A stretch of 64,000 bases of DNA from Siniperca chuatsi (lineage: Eukaryota; Chordata; Actinopteri; Centrarchiformes; Sinipercidae), in the NCBI RefSeq assembly GCF_020085105.1, contig NC_058052.1:19175233-19239232 (forward strand), read 5' to 3'. Every line of letters begins with the position of its first letter. Position 1 is the first letter of the stretch. Position numbers and translations under genes: made by a program. The notes below the pieces were generated by a model that was given only the letters and a program-made list of their open reading frames with translations, was not told the DNA's origin and ran no database searches. Below are positions 1 to 12,154 of this stretch, piece after piece.

Positions 1-2973
1 ATCAAATAACTCCTGTAGTTGTTACAGAGGGTTTCAAAGATATTAAACCCTTACCTGTGTATGTTAGCATCCAAGTAGGAAAGCAGTATGAAAAGGAAAC
101 AGCCGCAGGGCAGCTGGGAACATACAAAAAGATAGTAAGCCATGAGAGTAGGACAGTGCATGAGACTAGGGGCGCATTTTACACTGTCAAGCAAAAGCAG
201 TCTCCATCTCCTCAAGGAAGTCCAGAAGATGACACTCTAGAACAAGTGACTTTCATGGACAGCTCTGGGAAAAGTCCTGTTACCCCTGAGACCCCCAGCT
301 CAGAGGAAGTGAGTCTGACCTCAAGAACACCAGACTCTGTGATAAGCTTCATGCCTGGCATGCCAAGCCCTATCCCAGAGGAGTCTGAGGAGGAAGAAGG
401 GAAGACCTTCATCTACAAGGAGCCCTCGAAGGAAAAATCTAAGCCAGCTTCTTCAGAGAATTACAGTAAAAAACAGGATGCTGAGAGACAGAAGTCAAAG
501 GAGAAAAGAGTGGCTTATATAGAGTTTCCACCTCCTCCTCCTTTAGAGGCAGAGCAGTCGGACCCTGAGAAAAGGGGGTCGTGTGCTTCTTCTGAGGCAG
601 AAACAGAGATGATGGAGGTGAACCTCCAAGAGGAGCATGATAGGCACCTCTTAGCCGAGCCAATCATCAGGGTCCAGCCTCCATCCCCTATTCCCCCTGG
701 AGCTGATAACAGTGACTCTAGTGATGATGAGTCTGTCTTCCATCCCATACCTATCAAAAAGTACACCTTCAAAATGAAAGAGGAGGGGGAGAAACACCCA
801 AAACAAAAACAATCTGAGAAAAACGGAAACAACAAGGAGTCTGGGATCAATGGTGTCGTAAAGGGGGAGGATGCTGACTTTGAACAAAATGGCAATGACC
901 AGTCAATCACTGACTGCTCCATAGCAACCACTGCTGAGTTCTCCCATGACACAGATGCAACTGAAATAGACTCTTTAGATGGGTATGACCTTCAGGATGA
1001 GGATGATGGACTGAGCGAGGACCCTAAAACATCTAGTCTGTCCAATGATGGAAAAACAACCGACCGCTCATTTAGTCAGTCAAAGCTTGAAGTGATCGAG
1101 GAAGAGAAATGTGAGGAAGGGGGGGATAATGGAAAGACTAAAACCAGCACATCTTCAGTGAAAAGCAGTGGAGATGAAAAAGATTATACCCTTGAAGGAA
1201 GACATCCAGATAGGCAGGGCTTTACAGAAAACTACTTTGGCTACCAACTAGATGAGGAGCTAAATTCAACCTTTAAAACTGTTGCCACCAAAGGCCTGGA
1301 CTTTGACCCCTGGTCCACCAAAGGAGGTGATAATGAGGGCGTTTTTGAGTCCAAAACAAAAGAGGAGGACCCCAAGCCCTTTGGTTTATCGGTGGAGGAC
1401 AAATCACAGGCTACAACACCTGACACAACCCCTGCTCGAACACCGACTGATGAGAGCACACCGACTAGTGAGCCTAACCCCTTCCCTTTCCATGAAGGGA
1501 AGATGTTTGAGATGACCCGCAGTGGTGCTATTGACATGAGCAAGCGGGACTTTGTTGAAGAGAGGCTTCAGTTTTTCCAGATTGGTGAGCATTCCTCTGA
1601 CCCTAAAACAGGGGAAAAGGGGAGAGGGGGCAAGATCCTGGGGGTAATTTCCTCTCAGTCAAAAACAGGGGAGAGGGCCACAGTAGATGGGAATGTTATA
1701 GATACTACCACAGACAGCAGCACTACACCAACAACACCAGCAGCAACAACAGTAAAATGCAGCCCTGCACAGCCTGGCGATGACACTGGCTATACCGGTA
1801 CTGATGCCCCCACCTGTGAAGCCATAGCTGAGACCGCCTCCTCATGCACAGTCACAGCCTCTAAGGTTGATCCCAAATTACGCACTCCTATTAAGATGGG
1901 TATAGCTGCCTCTATAACTGTGAAAAAAGACACAGGGGATCTCACCGATTGTAAAGCTGAGATGTCAGAGGGTCAGATGGTGCCAGAATACGTCAGTATA
2001 GAGGGTCAGACTACAGAGAGCCAGTCTAGTAGAAACACTGAGCCCATGTTAGAGAGAGGAGATTACCCTTCTGAAAACTTCAACAACAACAATAACCTGG
2101 AGTCCTCCAGTGTTCAGGCCAACTACATTCAATGTGGTAGTGTGGTGTTTAACTTGCAGTCCTCCTCTGAGCCCACACTTCAAAAAGCTAGCAGGATAGA
2201 AACACTGTGCTGTAGGGATTTAGAAGAGAGAGTGGAAGTACACAGTAGTAATCAAGTTCAGGAGCAGAAAAGTGAAACAGTTAAAGAAAGTGAAGTGAAG
2301 CAGCCCAAGTCGAGGCTTCCAGTTAAAGCATCAGGGTGGTCATTTCACACGCAGGGAACAGCCATAGGCAAACAGAAGCCCAAACAAGCAGTGACGGTTG
2401 AGGTCAGGAAAAGAGGAGAGCCAGCCATAGCCAAAGTAGAGCCCAGGTCTCGAATACCAATCAAGGATGTTAAAAAGAGCAGCCCTGCTGCCACAGCTAG
2501 CTCACTTGTTTCAGCTCGAGTTACCTCACAGCCAACAAGGGCATTGGACACAGACAGAGCAGCCATACAGTTGCCCTCAAGGCTACCACTGAAGGACAGG
2601 CATCAGGTCAGCAATGTCACAGATGAGGGAGTATGTAGACAGGACAGACAGGAGAACCCTAGTGAGGTTTGTAAGCGCACCATCGAATATTTTAAAGGCA
2701 TTAGCGGGGAGACGCTAAAGTTGGTGGACCGCCTGTCAGACGAGGAGAAAAAGACGCAGACAGAGCAGTCGGAGGAAGACAGCACCTCCCGGAGCACCTC
2801 TCTGTCGGACGCCTCCCAGCCTTCCCAGCCCTCCCAGCCCTCCCAGCCCTCCCGCTCATCCAGGTCTGGTAGAGGTTCGAGGGCTGAGGCCGGGGCCGCG
2901 TCCGTAAGGGCAAAGGTGGCGACGACGGACAGGGCCTCCGGCAGTGAGAGAAGCAGGAGGAGTAGGCGGACTG
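1..2973 (+). CDS. ank3: ank3 giant exon, 3' end (partial)
   Basis: The reading frame (codons starting at position 3) is open from the window start, so the exon begins upstream. It encodes about 990 residues of a long, disordered, Ser/Thr/Glu-rich region, the insert of the 480-kDa neuronal ankyrin-G. Ankyrin-G signatures include [12 protein letters not shown] (about 511-546), [13 protein letters not shown] and [20 protein letters not shown]. The donor after 2973 joins to 3958 to give [13 protein letters not shown], as in human ANK3. A 9-bp coding repeat (Ser-Gln-Pro, four copies) lies at 2814-2849. Unspliced reading continues to a TAA at 3045-3047. Confidence 0.95.
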
Positions 2974-3362
2974 GTGGGAAGGAGGGCAGTCAGGGACTCA
3001 CAGGGTCTCGAACGCCTCCCATCGCGGAGATCAAGCCTAGTTTGTAAAACTTTCACACTATGTTTAAAATACATCTATATATTTAGATATTTCACTTTTA
3101 GTTGCATGACATCGTTGTGATCGTTTAATGGATTGACTGGAATGCCTGTGGCGTGTTGACATATTCTCTTCAGAACAGTAGCTGTCATTTAAATTTCTTT
3201 TTTGTCATTGATGTACTGTGTACTGTATTGTCCTTGTTGCAAGATTCTGTTTCCTCTGTTCCCCTCTTTCAACCCTTTTAAACCTCCTTATAGTAGAGTG
3301 AGCATGCCAGTAGTAGTGACTGGTCCACTGGCACAACCAGTCCCTTTTTTGACAACTCCCTG

Positions 3363-3400
<38 letters not shown>

Positions 3401-6400
3401 GCGGGGTGGCTACCAAGTTATTGTAGTAGTTTGTTCGTACAGAATTTTTCATGCTATCAATTGTCATTTAGCAAGAACTAGTGTCAGCAAAGAACACACA
3501 AAAGCGTCTTCGCATGTTGACATTATAGATTCTAACATAGATCTTTCCACCCTAGATTTGTAGAACTATTAGTCTGTTGTTGAGAGTCATGTTATGCTTT
3601 GTTTTGTGTGGTTCTCATGACAGTTACTGCCTGCCTAGAGGATACATACCACAAACAGTCACAGAGCACCACTTATTATATGAACATATTTAAGTTGCCC
3701 ATAATGTCTCTAATGTGAAATATCCTTTTCTTGCCATCCTGGGGAAATAATTGAACCTATATTACAGCTATATTACAGTAATCTGCTAACCATTGTAATA
3801 TAAATATTTCTAACAACCCTGATTAATATTGTTAATTCTGATGAATGCGTGGCCAGAAAAGGAAAACTATGTACATGTTTATTTTTCTCTTACATTAATG
3901 TATGGGGGGAGGAGAATGTGAATGGTATTGATGAGTCGTTGTCCTCTATCTTCCCAGGTCCCCAAAGTCCTTGTGAGCGAACAGATTTGCGCATGGCTAT
4001 CGTTGCAGATCACCTGGGACTAAGTTGGACAGGTGAGAAATATTCTGCATTGAATTTTTTCTCTCTTAATTATCTTCTATCTAACTTTCTTACTTTGTCC
4101 GAATCAGTCTCAAACCCTGTTATTTACTGCCATCTTCAGGCTAACAGAATAACTTACAAAGAATCCATGCCGTTATAATGTAGCCCTGAAAAGGAGGAGC
4201 TAAATATTATTTGATAAGGACAAAAAAGAATAAAACAATCTCCCTGTTTCAGAAAATCATTGAAATTTAAATGTAGTGATGAGACAACTGAAGTTATAAG
4301 GTGTTTTATCAATCACAGGATTTGAATCATTTTGAAAAACAAATATATGTATTGTATATTACCCTCTGTAATCTGTGTGTTTGCTCTGTGAATAACATGA
4401 CAGACACTAAAATACTGTACATAAAAGTTTGAATATTTATGTCTGAGTTGCTATCTGTGTCCCTTCAAAGAGTTGGCTCGGGAGATGAACTTCACAGTGG
4501 ATGAGATCAACCACATCAGGCTAGAGAACCCCAACTCTCTGACAGCACAGAGCTTCATGCTACTTAAGAAATGGGTCACTCGGGAAGGGAAAAATGCCAC
4601 AAGTAAGACTACTATTATATCTGAATATCTTGCTTTTGGGTCTCCATTTCTCTTCTCTTTCTTTCTCTTTCTCACTCCTGTCAGTCTTTATGCTCTTGAC
4701 TTAAAGCTAAAAAGTGAATCACCTTCAGAAGACAAACTTCTTATGCTAGCTCACTAAAATGAAGGGTTTTTTCACAAGCGTATGTGTAGTCCATCTTAGT
4801 CGGAGTACCTTTCCTGTCTGTCTTCCTCACTCCTGTTTTGTCTGTCGTTTCAATACTCTCATCTTGCATCTGTTCAGAAATCCTCCAGCACCAATCTGGA
4901 CAAGATGCTTAAATTTAGGAACAAGCTTATTGTGTTAATTGTGCTAATATGGTTTAGAAAATTCTATTTTTTCCCTGTATATTTTGTTCTCATGAGTAAA
5001 ACATTGGAATATGCCATTTAGTTAAAATTTACAAACCTTGTTTCATCTTTTTTTTTCTTTTTTTCCACAGCGGATGCCTTAACTACAGTGCTGACCAAAG
5101 TCAATCGGATGGATATTGTGACTTTACTGGAGGGCCCAATATTTGACTATGGTAACATTTCAGGCACGAGATGTTTTGCCGATGATAACGCTGTTTTCCG
5201 GGATCAGGCTGATGGTAAAGTTTAGCTCTGTTTAGCTGACCTCTTACCTCTCCCTGCTACCTTTTTGTTGTTGTGCCAATGCATGGATCACATAGTATAG
5301 TCCTAGTGCAAATCTCTAGAGAGGTTGATTTACAGACAGATTCTGGATTATGTTTGGACAACTGGCTCCTTCTGTTCATCAAATGCATTCCTGATTTTCA
5401 TGATTTACAGTTGATGTGCCATTGAAATAATTATGGTATTCTACTTTAAATTTAAATTCTAACAATTTTTTACACTTTCACTGATTTGAATTGGCCTCTG
5501 TTTAATTACCACCATTTTTATTTAAATCAGGTTGTGCTCTGGGTGAAAACTCAATCACAATAGTGTATCCAGTTGTCACAAATGAGCATTATCCACAAAA
5601 TCCCATTCTAAGTGCATGATGCATACTACTGTACATACTGCTTTAAATGTTTTTTCACTTATATCTGACTTGAGTAGAAATTATATAACCCTGTAGAGTC
5701 TGCTTTCCTCTATTTATTTAGTTTAGTTCTCCTAGTTCTTCTCCAGTTCCTCTGAGCCTTCCTTGGATAGATGAGAGAATCTCTTCCTCTGTGAAACCAG
5801 ACTGCCTCCTCCTCCTCCGCCTCCTGTTCCTCCTGCCTCTCATCACCTCCCCACAGCAGTATCCACTGCTGATAACAGCACATAACAGCTCTTAACAAAT
5901 TAAGAGTCATGTGTTGCTGATATCTACGTGTGCCCTCTTCTTATCCATCCCCCACAATCCTCCTCCACACATCCCTCATGTCATCAGTCATGTTATTCAT
6001 TCATTGTCTTGTTGTGCAAGCATGTTTCACATAAAGCAATGTTTTATGTATTCTTTTTCCCTCTTTCTCCAATTCACTTTTTATTTCTTGCCTTATTCCT
6101 TTACCATAGTTTGCGTGATTATCCCCTTAACTCCCAGAAGCACTGAAGCTGCCTTCATCCTGCAGACACCCAGCCCCTTCTTTCCAACGCCGACCCCAAC
6201 ACCCCCACCCACTCCCCTCACACCCACTGTAGCGCTTCATTGCCGTCCCTTTTCCCCCCGTCGCTCTCCGAGTTATGAGTCCTCCATTTCACTCAAAGAC
6301 TTGGCACCTCCAGCACCATTTGAACTGCCATGGTTCAACTTCCTCTCCCCTCCTCCCCATGCCTTATCCCTCAGTGCCCCCTTGCTGATCCTCGTCAATC

Positions 6401-9400
6401 CCCTGCCCTTCCTTTCTCGCCTCACCCATCCTCCCCAATCCCCCTCATCACCTCACCTTTACCTTCCTCATCTGCTGGTAACTCTCCGCCACCAATTCCT
6501 TTTCCAGATACATCTGTCCCTTCCTCTCCCACCTCTGTCCCAACTTCCCCCACATTCACCACGTTGACTCCAAACCCTTCACAAGCACAACCAAACACCT
6601 CCTCTCTCACATTATCCAGATCTACCTCTGACCTATCCTGTCATACCGCTGCCCCCTCCGAAACTACACCCACCAAACTCACCCTTGTACCCTCCTCTAT
6701 TGTCCTTAACCAATCTGAACCCATCACCATACCTGTTTTGCCCATTCCCTCCTCACCCTCAGACAGGACCTCACCTTCTGTTACCACCTCTCCAAGCAAA
6801 GAGTCTTTAGTAAACCAGCTGGCCTTCTCCCGCCCTGTCTCCCCTCTCTCCTTGTCTACTCTCCCTCCCGTCTCTCCCTCTGGGTCACGTTGTCCTACCC
6901 CTAGTCCTTCCTCCCCTCCTCTCCGCTCCCTGTCTCCCTGTCCTGCTTGCCAGTGTACTTGTGCGCCCTCCATCCCTCCACCTCCCATGCAAACCCGCAT
7001 TGACCCTTCCACAATAGAAATATTCATTTAGCAAGCTCTATCCTTTATCTTCTATACTTCTCCTCCCCTATTCCTTCTCACATCTCTCATCTGTCAACTA
7101 TCTCATGTGAGCATGTAACAGAACACCCTGGCAAATATGAATATCTTACACTCATCACATCCCACGCTACATGATTAATATGGCCTTATGTCGCTAATGT
7201 GTCCCACTTTCAATGTCTTACGTCACCACAACTGTTGAACACTGAACACTGAAAATCAAACAACTACTGATAAACATGACATTGCTTTTATGATTATTGT
7301 CAATTTAAATATCCTTCTTTATATATCTTTAATGTTTTATTATAATTTTTATTTGTGATCAATATGGCTTTTTTAAATATATGCAGTTAAATGTATTGTA
7401 GGTGTTTATTACATTTTACTGCATATGTTTGATATTGGTTTGTCACATTGCCATTATACAGTAGCTGCTGACATATCACCATCTCAGCAAGTGGTTGTCT
7501 GGATACATGCTTTACACTTCAACCTCTGTGACATTGTTCATGTCATACAGTGTATGTGTTAGGGTGTGTGTGTTTTTGGTGTGTTATATTCTTTTGTTGC
7601 ATGCTTCGGTGTGTGTATGTCTCTATATTTGTCATCCTGTCACCTACAGATTATCAGAGCATTCTAGCGGAGCTGCAGTCCCCCGCCGCACTGCACTCTG
7701 ACCCCCACTTCCTGGATCCAGAACTCCCCGTCACCCCCAACCCTTCCCTTGCCCACCAACAACACCACCATTACCCAGAACCAGACACCCCTTTGCTGTC
7801 TGACTCCCAGCCTCAGCCCCTGCCCTGGAGCCCGGAGATAGAGCCCAGTAGCGGTGAGCCAGACAGCCCCCCTAGGAGCCCCCCCAGACCCTGTGAGCTC
7901 GCCCTGTTTGTCCCAGCCTTTGAACTCCCTGATCCTGTTCCTTCCAAGGTCAGAAAGCCTCACATCGCTCTGAATGACCAGCTGCTTTTGAGCGAGGAGG
8001 AGGACAGGTCTTGTCAAGAAATGGAGCTGAGCCACAAGCCCAAGTCACACTCCCTCCCATCGATGTGTGAGTTAGACATTGATATGGCTTACTCCACATC
8101 TTCCCCTTCACTCTCATCAATATCATCAATAACTCCTTCATCGCCTGACAGAGCACAAATGGGAGGTGGAGGAGCACAGATGGGTGGCCCCAATGGGAGA
8201 GAGGTGGATGTAGGTTTGAAAGGAGGTAAACAGGAAGTGACAGATGAAATAGAGAAGGTTGTTGAGTTGGTTTCAGCAGAGTTAGCAGAGGCAAATGGAT
8301 TAGTGGAAAAGTGGGTAGAGCAGGACTTGATTAAAAATGTGGAAAGAAAATGTGAGATGATAACAAAAGATAGGTCTAAGATTGCAGAGGTAAATAAGAT
8401 TTTGGTGGAACAGAAGGAGGGATCTGCCGAGGAAGAGAAAGATGTGACAAATGAGCAGCATGTCGTTATTCAAGATGGGAATAAGGGGGCAGCTTGTGAA
8501 GTTGAGGAGGTGAAAGATGTGCAGAATCTGTCAGAAGAACAACATAATCAGATAGATATTGGGCATGAAGTGGAAAAAGACAATAGAATAGAGGCAGAGA
8601 CTTGCAAAGAGTGTATTGATGAAACACCTGAGGTTCAAAAAGTTGATGGGGGCAGTGAAGAAAGAGTCTACCAGGGGGACAGAATGGATGACACAGATGG
8701 AGAACTGCAGTTTAAGGATGAAGAAGGGTTGTGTGGCAGTGAAAGAGAGATTTGCGGGACATCAGAAGGGGACCAGGCAGCCAAGGACCAGGCTATAGTT
8801 CAGCTCTCCCCTCAGGCCTGGGTTGAGGCACTTGGGGAACGTCAGCCCAGTGAGTCTGGATCCAATGAGGAAGAGGAGGAGGGAGACAGAGATGAAGAAA
8901 TCGCAGAAGAGGCATTAGGATATCTGTTGGAGGAGGTGAAGAAAGAAGAAGGCTCAGAGGAGAAGGAGGAGGACAAAGAGATGGCCGAGGCCAGTGTTCA
9001 GGAGATTCTTGATCAGGTTGAACAGGCAGAAAAAGAAGTGTGTTCACTTTCAGGTTGGCACAGTGATTCATCCAGTGTCCATGTGGAACCACCAACGCCA
9101 GGCCGCAGTGTCAGCTCAGACCTGCTCGACAGGCGGGAAAGGTAAAAGTATTATATAACTAAAGGCTTCTTGACAACAGTTTTTTGCCAACCTGAATTTG
9201 AAATTCAGAAATCTTCTCCAATTAGCTATTTTTCAGCTCTTTACAATCCTAATTCTGTGTTTCTTACCCAACAGCCAAGAGAACTCTAGTGACTCCATCA
9301 CTTCCTCGTCTAGGGGCGAATCAGGGAGGACCCGACAAAACGGCGACAACTCAAAGCACTCACTTCAGGACGGCTCATCGGAATCATCAAATGGCAGAAA

Positions 9401-11737
9401 GGAAGAGGGTGCACTGGTGTCAGAGAAAAAAGTCCAGGTAATGTTACAAGCAATAATATTAATGAATAGAATCAAATAAAAAGACCATAAACAGCACTAT
9501 ATTGCATTGTGATTTTGTTATTGCAGGAGAAACGCCTAAACATATGGTGTAAGTTGTGCTAAAGAAACATAAACTTAAGTGTTTTATTCCAGGTTTCTCT
9601 TTTTGATACAGCCAACCATGGAGTTGAAGTACATAAAGGACATCAATAAAATGTCTCAACTAACTAATTATCTTGCCTATATATGTGCTTGTTTCTCCTC
9701 CTGTCTCCCTCCATGTGTTTGTGCAATGACCTTATAATACCTTCCTCAGCAGCGGGTTAGTGTAGATTCCGGTACAGAGGAAGAACAGACTGTAACCACC
9801 AGAATCTTCAGACGCCGTCTCATTTTAAAGGTACCCTGAAAGCCTGGAGCCGAAGCTGGGCTGAGTCTTGGTTTGGTTTGGTTTAGTTTAGACTGGTCAA
9901 TTTGGTGTGCATTGTAGTGATATTGCTTGGTCTACTGATAGTTCTGCTCTCTTTCTGTGTTCATATATATGTTTGTGAACATGACTATTGAATCTGTCAC
10001 AGTTCATGGTACCTCATTCCATGGTGTTTACATTGGCTGGTTGAAGACTAACCTAGTGCTCAGCCTCTTTCGGACATGCAGATTCTCTCTTCAGAATCAA
10101 GTGTTGTTTCGGTGTGGTGATGGTGAAGGATTGTTTTATCATGTTTGAATCAACCATTTCTGAGCCTTTACTCGTGTGCTAACCACAAACGCTTGCAGGG
10201 AGAACAAGCCAAGAATATCCCAGGCGAGTCTGTGACAGAGGAACACTATATAGACCGAGATGGTAACCTCATCAGTAGAAAAGTAACGTATAACTTCATT
10301 TCCATTTCCCATTCAGCTCTGATATCACACAAGAGATTTGCTTAGTGTTTTTATAAAAGCAGACACCATCAGATCTTTTCCTCCTTTGTCGGCATCCTTC
10401 TGCCTCGGGCAGGTAATCAGGAAGGTTATTCGGCGGGTGTCTACTCCCACGCCAGAAAACCAAGGAGGTGACAGGTGGCACCGAGACCTTCAGCACAGTC
10501 CCATCTGCAGGATGACGTGTCAGAGGTTGGCTTGAAGTTACCCGTTAACTGTGTTCCTGGGTTCAAAATCTAATCTATATGGGATGCATGGGATACTGTT
10601 ATCCTCCTGTCAGAAAACATCAGTAGTTCAGAGAACATAATTGGTGGGAGCTAATTGGTTAACAGCTAGCTGCACCGGGCCAGAATTAATGTTAAAAAAC
10701 ACCTATTTTATTGGCTTAGATCACAAAGTGGGGCTGTAACAAAAAAGAGCATTGTATCTGATCTAAATGAGAAATGTCTTCAACCCCATCATTAGAAAGT
10801 CATAGTCTGTGGCCAAGCATCGTTCAAACCCACGTTATTTTATTAAGAAGGTTTCTAATGATTTGAAATATGTCATGATGAATTATATGTAAATGTATAT
10901 TAAATGCTACACATACACATATAGATTTATACATACATATAGAAGAGGTTAAGAAAGAAATGCTGTCCCTATAACAGCAGTTTACTGATACAACATGTTA
11001 TCTCTAGGTATTGAAGACCTCAAAGTTACAGCTTAAAGTCAAACAATTAAGTCAAAAAGAGGATAATTTAGATTTGATCGTGTTTTGCTCCAGCAGTGCA
11101 GGTGAATTTTGGATTAACCATGGATTAACTGGTTTAGGATAACGGTCCTCATTATCTCTCTTCTGGGCAAAAATACCAAAACACATAAATGCAGCCATTT
11201 GAAGTGCATGCTTGCATGGTGTGTTTTGACACTGTGTGGTGTCTATTGTGTTTGCATTGCAAAAGGGATGCTGACTATGCTCCGGACTGTGTGGTTTTAA
11301 TGTTTTTTTAAAGTGTTTAACCGATTAAGTCAACAGAATGACTAATGAGTGCTGTGACTCTGCTGTGAAAATACAATCTTCCTCTTTTGTTTCTAATTCT
11401 TTCCATAACGATTTCATTTTCTTCTTCCAGGTGTCTGGTTGGTGTGTGGTTTGGGTCCTAATTATATTCCTAACAATTAAGCTACTGCTAACATTTGCTA
11501 GTTTCAGATTGCTGTTCCTACAGTATGTGCAGTTTTGCTTTTTTCCTTTGTCTCAGTTGGATGTTTCAGGTTTATGTGTTGGTGGGTTGCAACTTGTTTT
11601 CCTCTTATCAGAAGATAAGAATACCATGTCTCAGCTGTATTTCTGTGTGTGTTTGTGTTTTCTAGCAAGGAGAAGGGTCAAGGAATAGCCGGCGAAAGGA
11701 TGACAGAAGGTCAGGGGATAAAAAGCTCCACTCATAG
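1..11737 (+). CDS. ank3: Ankyrin-G (ankyrin-3), 3' part, spliced CDS span
   Basis: Ankyrin-G links membrane proteins such as Nav and KCNQ channels and neurofascin to beta-IV spectrin at axon initial segments and nodes. The window has only the C-terminal part; ankyrin repeats, ZU5 and UPA domains lie upstream. Exons read here: 1-2973 (end of the giant exon), 3958-4032, 4471-4602 and 5071-5214 (death domain), 7650-9141, 9275-9437, 9750-9830, 10199-10282, 10413-10467 (or on to 10535) and 11666-11737. All junctions are GT-AG with matching phases for 1-9437. The giant exon has stretches nearly identical to human ANK3, for example [27 protein letters not shown] and [17 protein letters not shown]. 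The short tail 9437 to 11666 ends in KKLHS, like human ANK3 KKSHS. Exons 9750-10467 encode the alternative ankyrin tail with the [10 protein letters not shown] motif. Whether this is the ank3a or ank3b copy cannot be told. Confidence 0.95.
2814..2849 (+). repeat. In-frame 9-bp tandem repeat in the ank3 giant exon
   Basis: Four copies of tcccagcc(c/t) encode Ser-Gln-Pro repeats. The unit is a whole number of codons, so copy number can change without breaking the frame. Confidence 0.85.
3362..3400 (+). repeat. (TCTG)n microsatellite in ank3 intron
   Basis: About nine TCTG units in the intron 2974-3957. I see nothing else of note in that intron. Confidence 0.9.
3958..4032 (+). CDS. ank3: ank3 exon: start of death domain
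   Basis: Acceptor cttcccag, donor g/gtgaga, phase 1 in and out. It encodes [20 protein letters not shown] and the following GLSWT, the first helices of the ankyrin death domain. Confidence 0.95.
4471..4602 (+). CDS. ank3: ank3 exon: middle of death domain
   Basis: Encodes [20 protein letters not shown] and on to [12 protein letters not shown], the core of the death domain. Phase 1 in and out; donor a/gtaaga. Confidence 0.95.
5071..5214 (+). CDS. ank3: ank3 exon: end of death domain
   Basis: Encodes [20 protein letters not shown] followed by [14 protein letters not shown], almost identical to human ankyrin-G and unlike the ankyrin-B sequence at this place, which supports the ank3 call. Acceptor ttttccacag, donor g/gtaaag, phase 1 out. 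Confidence 0.95.
5215..7649 (+). other. ank3 intron with long pyrimidine-rich stretch
   Basis: The 2.4-kb intron between the death-domain exon and the large acidic exon. From about 5720 to 7080 it is very rich in C and T on the + strand, which keeps several frames open; the rest shows nothing recognisable. See the candidate exon at 6508-7031. Confidence 0.7.
6508..7031 (+). CDS. Candidate alternative terminal exon of ank3, Ser/Thr/Pro-rich
   Basis: A strong acceptor (ccttttccag) is followed by a frame in phase with the death-domain exon ending at 5214, open for 174 codons to TAG at 7029-7031. The product would be a disordered tail rich in Ser, Thr and Pro, with segments such as [19 protein letters not shown] and [20 protein letters not shown]. 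The region is strongly C+T rich, which lowers stop codon frequency, so openness alone is weak evidence. I do not recall a mammalian counterpart. It could also be non-coding pyrimidine-rich intron. Confidence 0.4.
7650..9141 (+). CDS. ank3: ank3 large tail exon, Pro-rich then acidic
   Basis: A 1492-nt exon entering in phase 1 and leaving in phase 2. It begins [17 protein letters not shown], which resembles the human ANK3 segment YPSLQVELETPTGLHY after the death domain. The first third is Pro/Ser-rich, the rest strongly acidic (runs of Glu near 8868-8980), ending SSDLLDRRE. At about 497 residues it looks much longer than the mammalian counterpart as I remember it. Donor ag/gtaaaa. Confidence 0.88.
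9275..9437 (+). CDS. ank3: ank3 tail exon
   Basis: Encodes [18 protein letters not shown] up to EKKVQ, Ser-rich and polar. It corresponds in place to human WQNETSSGN. Phase 2 in, phase 0 out (cag/gtaatg), so it can join either 9750 or 11666. Confidence 0.85.
9750..9830 (+). CDS. ank3: ank3 alternative C-terminal exon
   Basis: 27 codons, phase 0 in and out, ending [12 protein letters not shown], a basic motif shared by ankyrin C-termini. The acceptor is a NAGNAG (cagcag), so the exon can start at 9750 or 9753, with or without one Gln. Confidence 0.82.
10199..10282 (+). CDS. ank3: ank3 alternative C-terminal exon with [10 protein letters not shown] motif
   Basis: 28 codons, [20 protein letters not shown] on to ISRK, the most conserved motif of ankyrin C-termini (compare ankyrin-B NIPGEQVTEEQFTDE). 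Phase 0 in and out. Confidence 0.88.
10413..10467 (+). CDS. ank3: ank3 alternative C-terminal exon, VIRKVIRRV
   Basis: Encodes [19 protein letters not shown], matching the ankyrin KKIIRKVVRR segment. A good donor (gag/gtgaca) follows 10467. Without splicing the frame runs to TGA at 10533-10535. Spliced to 11666 in this phase it would stop after seven more codons. Confidence 0.75.
11666..11737 (+). CDS. ank3: ank3 last coding exon, short basic tail
   Basis: Read in phase 0, as joined to 9437, it encodes [15 protein letters not shown] and ends GDKKLHS before TAG 11735-11737. Human ANK3 ends QGEG...KKEIRHVEKKSHS, so I take this as the standard terminus. A further donor-like site lies at 11757/11758. 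Confidence 0.75.
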   Translation, partial: QGEGSRNSRRKDDRRSGDKKLHS

Positions 11738-12154
11738 GGATAGTTGTGCTCTACCAGGTACAGTAGCTTACTGTCTTTCACTGTAACACAATCAGCATAG
11801 TTCCCTTGTCTTTGTAGTCCAAGTGTATGTATCAGTGTGCGGTATATATCTGTGCATTATTGTCCTCTTTATCTCTGTCTCTCTGCTGCATCCTTTTCCA
11901 TATAATTACATTCATGTCATACTCCACTGCTCCATCCTAATTTCTAACGCACTGCCTTTGCCTTCTTTACTTAGCTGTGTTTTGTGCTACTCTGTTCAGT
12001 TCTATTGTACTGCAATCAGCTCTTCTCTTGTCAACTGGTCTCTTCTTTAATACGTTCCACTCTATTATACTCAGGTCCTTTACTTGACTCTATTCCATAC
12101 TCCACTCACTTCAATGCACTGCACTCAATGAGTCTTTAGTCTCCCCTCCTCCTT

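Noticed and set aside
5911..6475. Long + strand frame reading [15 protein letters not shown], upstream of the candidate ank3 exon
   Set aside because: Its acceptor at 6138 gives a phase that does not fit the preceding exon, and the C+T-rich composition keeps frames open by itself.
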